26,764 nucleotides of DNA from JAWXCH01 sp034440595. Its GTDB lineage: Bacteria; Planctomycetota; Planctomycetia; Pirellulales; JALHPA01. Location of the stretch: positions 1-26,764 of the forward strand of contig JAWXCH010000343.1 in assembly GCA_034440595.1 (NCBI GenBank), written 5' to 3'. Of the stretch, positions 21,659 to 26,764 are shown piece by piece (the first letter of the stretch is position 1; every line of letters begins with the position of its first letter). The notes beneath the pieces were generated by a model. That model was not told the origin of the DNA, searched no databases, and worked only from the letters and a program-made list of their open reading frames with translations. Made by a program: the position numbers and the translations under genes.

Positions 21659-23970
21659 ACAGCGTGCAACGATTGACGTTTATCTGGTCCGGGTGGTCGA
21701 TTGCAATTTCGGTGCTGGTGCTGGCAGTCACCGCAACACTCTGCGTTGTTGCCTGGCGACGGAGCGGTTATCGTCGCGACTATGGCCTTCTGGAGTTAGT
21801 TCGCTTCGCGGCAGTGTTATTGGTAGTGATTTTGTACAACCAACCGGAATGGGTCGAAGAATTCCGCCCGGAAGAAAAGCCGACAATCGCCGTGCTGCTC
21901 GACCAATCGGCCAGCATGGACACACGCGACGTAGTCGCGCGCGAGGCTAGTTCCGCACCGCTGGTCACGCGGCGCGAGGCCATCGCACCACTGCTACAAG
22001 AGTCGTTTTGGAAATCGGTTGAAGGCCGACTGAATGTTGTCATTCAACCGATCTCGCCTATTAAAAAGGCTCCATCGGCAGGTGGCGCTAAAACGGATGC
22101 CGCTGCAAAAAGCGACACTGCAAAAAGTATTACCGAGAACGGGACTGCCGCGGACGCTACTGCTGCAACACCTGCTGCCCCCGCGACCATCGGCACTAAC
22201 TTGAATGAGCCATTGACCAACGCACCAAAGCGGCTGAAAAACTTGCGTGGCGTTGTTTTGGCCAGCGATGGTGACTGGAACGAAGGAGGTGCACCGGTCC
22301 TGGCAGCGGCCGCACTGCGACTAAAGGACGTACCGGTCTTTGTTGTGCCGGTTGGTAGTACGCAGCGATTGCCAGATATCGAACTCCTGTCGCTGGATAC
22401 ACCGACATTTGGCATCGTCGGAAAATCGGTTCGTGTCGCGTTCACTGTCGAAAGCAGTTTGCCGCGCGAACACGCGACCACCGTCACACTCAAGACCTCC
22501 GACGGCGAGACACTTACTAAAGAAGTCCGTATCGCACCGATGGGGCGCACCACCGACTGGCTCCTTTGGAAGCCAAAAACTGTCGGCGACTTCACGCTGA
22601 CCCTGGATATTCCCAAGCACGCCGACGAACTGCTGCCGGATAACAACTCGCTCACTACGCCGATTGCCATTCGCGAAGAAAAACTCCGCGTCCTGCTGGT
22701 CGAGTCGATCCCGCGTTGGGAATATCGCTACCTGCGGAATGCTCTTTCCCGCGATCCGGGGGTCGAAGTATCGTGCCTGCTGTTTCACCCTGGCCTCAGC
22801 AAGACAGGGGGCGGAAATAAGGACTACATCAAGAGCTTCCCCAAAGGTCTGGAGGAGCTATCCAAATACGATGTCGTCTTTATCGGTGATGTCGGCGTTG
22901 CCGAGGGACAACTTACTATTGAGGATTGCCGGCTGCTGAAAGGCCTGGTCGAACATCAGGCCAGTGGGCTGGTCTTTATGCCCGGCTTTCAGGGGAATCA
23001 GACCACGCTACTGCAAACCGATCTAGACGATATCTGCCCCGTGATTGTCGATCCATCGCAACCGGAAGGCTGGGGCTCGCGCACGCCCTGCCATTTTGAG
23101 CTGACCGAGCTGGGCCGCCGCAGCCTGCTGACCAAGCTGGCCGATACGCAAGAAGACAACATGGAAGTCTGGGAAAGCCTGCCCGGTTTTCAGTGGTATG
23201 CACCCGTGTTGCGTGCCAAGGCCGGCAGTGAAGTCCTGGCCGTCCACAAAGAAGTTTCAAACCAATATGGTCGGCTCCCCCTGTTGGCCACGCGCACGTT
23301 TGGTGCCGGCAAGGTGCTCTACATGGGGACCGACGGTGCCTGGCGCTGGCGTAAAGGGGTCGAGGACAAATACCACTACCTGTTCTGGGGACAGGTCGTT
23401 CGCTGGATGGCCTACCGTCGCAACATGGCCAAAGGGGAAACGATGCGGATGTATTACTCCCCCGAGCAGCCGCAAGTGCAGCAGACGGTGGCCCTGAGTG
23501 CCAACGTCATGGAGCGCAGTGGCGAGCCGCTGCAAAAAGGGGATGTCACGGCGCGGATCGTCGCCCCCTCGGGCAAGACCGAAACCGTCCGCTTTACCTC
23601 CGCCGGCGATGAATGGGGGGCGTTTACTTCGCGATTCACGCCCACCGAACCGGGCCGCTACGCGGTCACTTTACAATGTCAACAAGCCGGCGGCACGCTG
23701 GAAACCAATGTCTTTGTGCAAGGGGTCGCCGCCGAGGGGATCGGCAAGAGTGCCCGGCCTGAGGTATTGGAGGAGATCGCGCGTGTCACGCGCGGTCAGT
23801 CGATCCGATTTGATCAGTTAGAAAAGGTTTTGCAACAGATCGCCGCCTTGCCGGATCCAGAGCCGTCGGTGCGGCGGATGCAGCTTTGGTCGCACCCCGT
23901 GCTAGCAGGGACTTTGATCGTGCTGTTGGGAATTTTTTGGATCGGACGTAAATCGATCGGGCTGATTTGA
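21655..23970 (+). CDS. Membrane protein with vWA and glutamine-amidotransferase-like domains
   Basis: The 771-residue protein has two N-terminal helices (SIAISVLVLAVTATLCVVAW and LVRFAAVLLVVILY). A vWA-like domain with MIDAS motif DQSASM follows (Asp83, Ser85, Ser87), carrying an Ala/Lys/Thr-rich insert (about 140-180). A beta-sandwich follows (240-340), then a class I glutamine-amidotransferase-like Rossmann domain (about 343-590: RVLLVES-RWEYRYLRNAL, YDVVFIGDVG, LVFMPGFQGNQ, GAGKVLYMGTDGAWRWR). A Big-like beta domain and a C-terminal helix end the chain. The amidotransferase nucleophile elbow has no cysteine (VFMPGFQG), so it should not hydrolyse glutamine; similar 'GATase1-like' proteins accompany MoxR genes in planctomycetes. 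It overlaps its upstream partner by ATGA. Confidence 0.9.
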   Translation: MNSVQRLTFIWSGWSIAISVLVLAVTATLCVVAWRRSGYRRDYGLLELVRFAAVLLVVILYNQPEWVEEFRPEEKPTIAVLLDQSASMDTRDVVAREASSAPLVTRREAIAPLLQESFWKSVEGRLNVVIQPISPIKKAPSAGGAKTDAAAKSDTAKSITENGTAADATAATPAAPATIGTNLNEPLTNAPKRLKNLRGVVLASDGDWNEGGAPVLAAAALRLKDVPVFVVPVGSTQRLPDIELLSLDTPTFGIVGKSVRVAFTVESSLPREHATTVTLKTSDGETLTKEVRIAPMGRTTDWLLWKPKTVGDFTLTLDIPKHADELLPDNNSLTTPIAIREEKLRVLLVESIPRWEYRYLRNALSRDPGVEVSCLLFHPGLSKTGGGNKDYIKSFPKGLEELSKYDVVFIGDVGVAEGQLTIEDCRLLKGLVEHQASGLVFMPGFQGNQTTLLQTDLDDICPVIVDPSQPEGWGSRTPCHFELTELGRRSLLTKLADTQEDNMEVWESLPGFQWYAPVLRAKAGSEVLAVHKEVSNQYGRLPLLATRTFGAGKVLYMGTDGAWRWRKGVEDKYHYLFWGQVVRWMAYRRNMAKGETMRMYYSPEQPQVQQTVALSANVMERSGEPLQKGDVTARIVAPSGKTETVRFTSAGDEWGAFTSRFTPTEPGRYAVTLQCQQAGGTLETNVFVQGVAAEGIGKSARPEVLEEIARVTRGQSIRFDQLEKVLQQIAALPDPEPSVRRMQLWSHPVLAGTLIVLLGIFWIGRKSIGLI

Positions 23971-24349
23971 TGGAACTGAGATTGGAAAACATTAGCCGCA
24001 GCGCCGTTATTGAAGTAGCGATTTTTGATTCACCGCGGAGGACGCGGAGAGCGCGAAGTGACGCGCAGAGGAAAAAGATGGTTGAACCCGTCCTGTCCAT
24101 AAAGAAAGGCAGATTGAACAAGGATTAACGGGATGGACTGGATAGGGGGAAATGTTCACCTCTGCGTTCTGCTCGGCGAACTCTGCGGTAAAAAATAACA
24201 GGGGAAGATCAGAAAATGTGTTGATTTGGCCTACAGAGTCGCTAGTTTCAGCGTCAAAGATGGTTGATTCGATCTGCAAGCGATATACTCATATTACAAG
24301 TTGAAATTCTCACTTTCGCTGCACGGATAGCGTGCAAAGGAGTTCGCAG
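23971..24349. other. Spacer with composite repeat before the DUF4175-like gene
   Basis: This 379-bp gap breaks the otherwise overlapping gene series. It contains an AACATTAGCCGC-type word (23988-24000), composite element C (24018-24203) and a TATACT sequence at 24284-24289 whose best -35 (TTGATT) is only 14 bp away. No gene is visible. Confidence 0.65.
24018..24203. repeat. Composite dispersed element, copy C (full length)
   Basis: The left end GCGATTTTTGATTCACCGCG then GAGGACGCGGAGAGCGCG (24018-24054) matches the right end of copy A read on the other strand. The right end (24158-24203, minus strand CTGTTATTTTTTACCGCAGA) matches the left end of copy A. The centre has GGATTAACGGGATGGACTGG (24122-24141), akin to copy A's centre but in the same orientation, and an inner CCTGTCCAT / ATGGACTGG pair. 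There is no coding capacity. Confidence 0.7.
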
Positions 24350-26764
24350 ATGAGTGTTGGGCAAACTTCATCCCGGTTGGAACTTCCCGCGTCGTTGCAA
24401 ACACAAATGCACGACTATCGCCGCCGCGTCTGGACGATCAAATCGATCGAAGCCATCTGCGGGGCATTGTTCGGAGTACTCGTCTCGTATCTCGCGGTGT
24501 TCGCGCTGGACCGCGTCATCAACACACCCTCCTGGGCACGGCTGGCGATTCTGACCGTCGCGATCATCGGCTGTGCCACCGTCCCGGTCTACTTCCATCG
24601 ATGGATTTGGAGCCACCGCAAGCTGGATCAACTGGCCCGGCTGCTCAGCCGCAGCTTTCCCAGCATGGGAGACCAGTTGCTGGGCATCATTGAGCTGGTC
24701 CGTAACGAAGCCGAACAGACTCGTTCGCGCGCGCTGTGCAAAGCGGCCATCGATCAAGTCTCTCACGAAGCGGGCAAGCGCAACTTCGCTGAGGCGGTTC
24801 CCAAGGCTCGCCACAAACTTTGGATCTGGCTGGCCGGTGTGCCGGCTGCGGTCGCAGTGCTGTTGCTCGTGCTGTTTCCTGCCGCTGCGACCAACGCCTG
24901 GGCACGGTTCGTTGCCCCCTGGCAGGCGACCCCTCGTTACACGTTCACCGTAGTCGACACACTGCCCGATAGAGTGGTCGTACCACACGGCGAGGCAGTG
25001 ACGCTGCCAATTCGATTGCTGCCCGACTCCCGCTGGCAGCCTCCGCAGGGAACGATTCAAGTCGGTTCTCAACCCGCACTGACGGCCGATCTTCAAAAAG
25101 GTCTCTATTCGTTCAAAGTGCCGGCGCAGATCGACGGCGGACCGCTATCGCTGCACATAGGGGATGCCTTACAGAGCACGCGCATCGAGCCGATGTACCG
25201 GCCAGAGCTGTCGTCGGTCATGGCCGAAATAAAACTGCCGGCGTATTTAGAGCGATCCAAGCCTCTGAGCAAAGACGTCCGTGGCGGCACACTCTCCACG
25301 GTCATTGGCAGTCAGGCGACATTTACCGTCACCGCCAATCGTCCACTTTCAAAAGCGAGCCTCGATAAGATCGCGCTGAATCCAAAGGGAGACCGCGTGA
25401 CCAGTTACGCGATTGCCGCCCACGATTCGCGCAAACTCAAACTTGAGTGGCAGGATGAGCATGGTTTGCAAGGGTTGGAGCCGTTCACGATTTCGCTCAA
25501 TGCGGTTGCGGACGAAGCACCATCGGTCTCGGTTGAGGATCTGCCACGAAACCGAGTGGTCCTCGATTCAGAAACACTGACGTTTAAGGTTCGCGCTCAG
25601 GATGAATTTGGCGTCAAGCAGGTCGGCATCGAATGGGCTGGTGCCGACGCCGCAGCGGTCGAAAAAACGGCCAAGGGTGAGCAAATACTCTCTGCTGGTG
25701 GAAGTGAAAAAGAGACGTTGGATTTGACCGGTACCTTCTGTGCTCAGACGCTCAAGATCGAACCGCAACCGCTGAATGTGCGCATCTATGTCGAAGACTA
25801 CGAGCCAAAGCGAGGCCGCGTCTACTCCGCCAACTATCTGCTGTATGTAATGAGTGCCGAGCAGCATTCGATCTGGCTGACCGAGCAACTCAGCAAATGG
25901 CATCGCCAGTCGCTGGAGGTCCGCGATCGCGAAATGGCACTGCATGCCACCAATCAGCAGCTTCGGCTGCTCACGCCCGAGGAGCTGGATCAGGCGGATA
26001 CCCGTCGCCAGATCGAGGGTCAATCGGCCGCCGAGCGCGCCAATGGCAAACGACTCAGCAGCCTTGTCGGGTCAGGCGAAGAACTGGTCCGCCAGGCGAT
26101 GCGCAACCCGGAGTTCGGCGTGGGGCACTTGGAAAAGTGGGCCGAGATGCTGAAAATCCTGCAGGACATTTCGGGCAACCGCATGCCAAACGTGGCCGAT
26201 CTGCTCAAGCAATCCTCGCAGGCCCCCGGTCAGGCAATGGCCAAAGCCGGCAAGGCTGACGGCAAATCGGGTCAACCGGGCACCGGTAAATCGGGCACAG
26301 CTAAATCGGGCAAAGCCGGCACAGGCAAGTCGGAGCCAGGCAAAGCCAGCCTTGCGAAAGCTGGCGAGGGAGATGGAAAAGGTGAGAGCGGCAAGGCTGA
26401 CACTGGTAAATCGGAGCAGGCCAAAGGTGAGCCTGGCGACTCTAGCGCCTCGAAGTCGGATTCTGCAAAAGCTGGCCCGAAGGCGGGGGAGACGCGCACT
26501 GCCGCCAGTGGCAGCGGAAAACCGGATGAGACCAACCCGCGCAAAACTCCTCCCCCAATTGTTCCGCAGATCGCCGATGGCGAGTCCTCGTACTTCAAGG
26601 GCAAGAAAACCGAAGACAAGCCCGAAGAAGCGCAGAAGAAGAATCCTTCCAATCCTCGACTCACGTTGCCGGTCACAACCACACCAGGGGCCGCCCCCAA
26701 GAGCAAAGGTGCACCCCCTCCCGCTGCCAAAAAATTTGAAGAGGCGGTGGTGGCACAGCAGGAC
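24350..26764 (+). CDS. Large DUF4175-like membrane protein, N-terminal part (truncated by window end)
   Basis: From the ATG at 24350 (AAGGAG 7 nt upstream) the frame is open for 805 codons to the window end, so the C-terminus is missing. Two membrane helices lie near the N-terminus (GALFGVLVSYLAVFAL and LAILTVAIIGCATVPVYF), with a third at about 155-175 (IWLAGVPAAVAVLLLVLFPA) and W--F--PW-A-PRYTF after it. Beta-sandwich-like extracytoplasmic segments follow, then a helical region at about 505-615. This matches the DUF4175-type proteins that follow MoxR/vWA operons in planctomycetes and alphaproteobacteria, as far as I can recall. Residues about 620-720 are a Lys/Gly/Ser/Ala-rich repeat region (GKSGQPGTGKSGTAKSGKAG), then a Pro/Lys-rich linker. 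Function unknown; likely a partner of the upstream vWA proteins. Confidence 0.85.
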   Translation, partial: MSVGQTSSRLELPASLQTQMHDYRRRVWTIKSIEAICGALFGVLVSYLAVFALDRVINTPSWARLAILTVAIIGCATVPVYFHRWIWSHRKLDQLARLLSRSFPSMGDQLLGIIELVRNEAEQTRSRALCKAAIDQVSHEAGKRNFAEAVPKARHKLWIWLAGVPAAVAVLLLVLFPAAATNAWARFVAPWQATPRYTFTVVDTLPDRVVVPHGEAVTLPIRLLPDSRWQPPQGTIQVGSQPALTADLQKGLYSFKVPAQIDGGPLSLHIGDALQSTRIEPMYRPELSSVMAEIKLPAYLERSKPLSKDVRGGTLSTVIGSQATFTVTANRPLSKASLDKIALNPKGDRVTSYAIAAHDSRKLKLEWQDEHGLQGLEPFTISLNAVADEAPSVSVEDLPRNRVVLDSETLTFKVRAQDEFGVKQVGIEWAGADAAAVEKTAKGEQILSAGGSEKETLDLTGTFCAQTLKIEPQPLNVRIYVEDYEPKRGRVYSANYLLYVMSAEQHSIWLTEQLSKWHRQSLEVRDREMALHATNQQLRLLTPEELDQADTRRQIEGQSAAERANGKRLSSLVGSGEELVRQAMRNPEFGVGHLEKWAEMLKILQDISGNRMPNVADLLKQSSQAPGQAMAKAGKADGKSGQPGTGKSGTAKSGKAGTGKSEPGKASLAKAGEGDGKGESGKADTGKSEQAKGEPGDSSASKSDSAKAGPKAGETRTAASGSGKPDETNPRKTPPPIVPQIADGESSYFKGKKTEDKPEEAQKKNPSNPRLTLPVTTTPGAAPKSKGAPPPAAKKFEEAVVAQQD

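Noticed and set aside
22670..23430. Active glutamine amidotransferase
   Set aside because: The elbow sequence VFMPGFQG has no cysteine nucleophile, so only the fold is supported.
24007..24279. Minus-strand 90-codon frame (and the overlapping one at 23786-24121)
   Set aside because: Both translate the composite repeat element and have no independent support.
24264..24289. TTGATT ... TATACT as a promoter for the DUF4175-like gene
   Set aside because: The spacer is only 14 bp, too short for sigma-70; an upstream TGGTTG at 17 bp is a poor -35. Left as undecided.
24368..25096. 242-codon minus-strand frame opposite the DUF4175-like gene
   Set aside because: The plus-strand frame is open for 805 codons with membrane helices and a good ribosome site; the antisense frame is His/Gln/Arg-rich without motifs.
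1..26764. tRNA, rRNA, transposase or phage genes
   Set aside because: I looked for tRNA-like cloverleafs, rRNA words and transposase motifs by eye and found none; a covariance-model scan would be the decisive test.

Overview
The window looks like a chromosomal segment of a planctomycete (Planctomycetota, most likely a Pirellulales-type lineage). The evidence is the joint presence of a MoxR / DUF58 / BatA-like / von Willebrand A (vWA) gene train, small membrane proteins and a coiled-coil protein that resemble planctomycete-only families, roomy intergenic spacers, and many short palindromic dispersed repeats. This assignment is an inference from gene content and style, not from a database search. 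I see no rRNA, tRNA, CRISPR array, prophage or transposase gene.

Layout. 1-210 (minus): 5' part of an EamA/DMT-type permease, cut by the window edge. 544-1086 (plus): stand-alone VIT/CCC1 iron-transporter-like domain. 1474-2616 (plus): a membrane-anchored coiled-coil protein followed by a 70-residue membrane protein, behind a good sigma-70-like promoter. 3187-6180 (plus): gyrA with an acidic insertion in its C-terminal domain. 6331-7356 (plus): two small membrane proteins. 7417-8667 (minus): AlaC-like aminotransferase. 8972-10954 (minus): membrane-anchored SurA/PpiC-like protein with a tandem internal duplication. 11118-11866 (minus): a 63-residue protein and an exported protein. 11900-13623 (minus): frr and pyrH, separated by two repeat elements. 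13784-15772 (minus): acs behind a near-consensus promoter. 15773-16478: a gene-free, repeat-rich stretch. 16479-17471 (minus): a secreted cysteine-containing protein.

17651-26764 (plus): MoxR ATPase, DUF58 protein, BatA/vWA protein and vWA/GATase-like membrane protein form one operon (13-bp gap, then two ATGA overlaps). After a 379-bp spacer holding a repeat element comes a very large DUF4175-like membrane protein with a Lys/Gly/Ser-rich tail, cut by the window end. By analogy with MoxR-vWA systems the ATPase probably remodels or activates partners through the MIDAS-bearing vWA domains at the cytoplasmic membrane. The substrate is unknown.

Between genes the most interesting layer is repetitive DNA: a composite element of about 190-220 bp with unlike but related inverted ends, present twice in full and once in part (12501-12722, 24018-24203, 16301-16369), plus several families of short palindromes. 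The vWA operon with its large last gene, and this repeat family, are the best candidates for something incompletely described.
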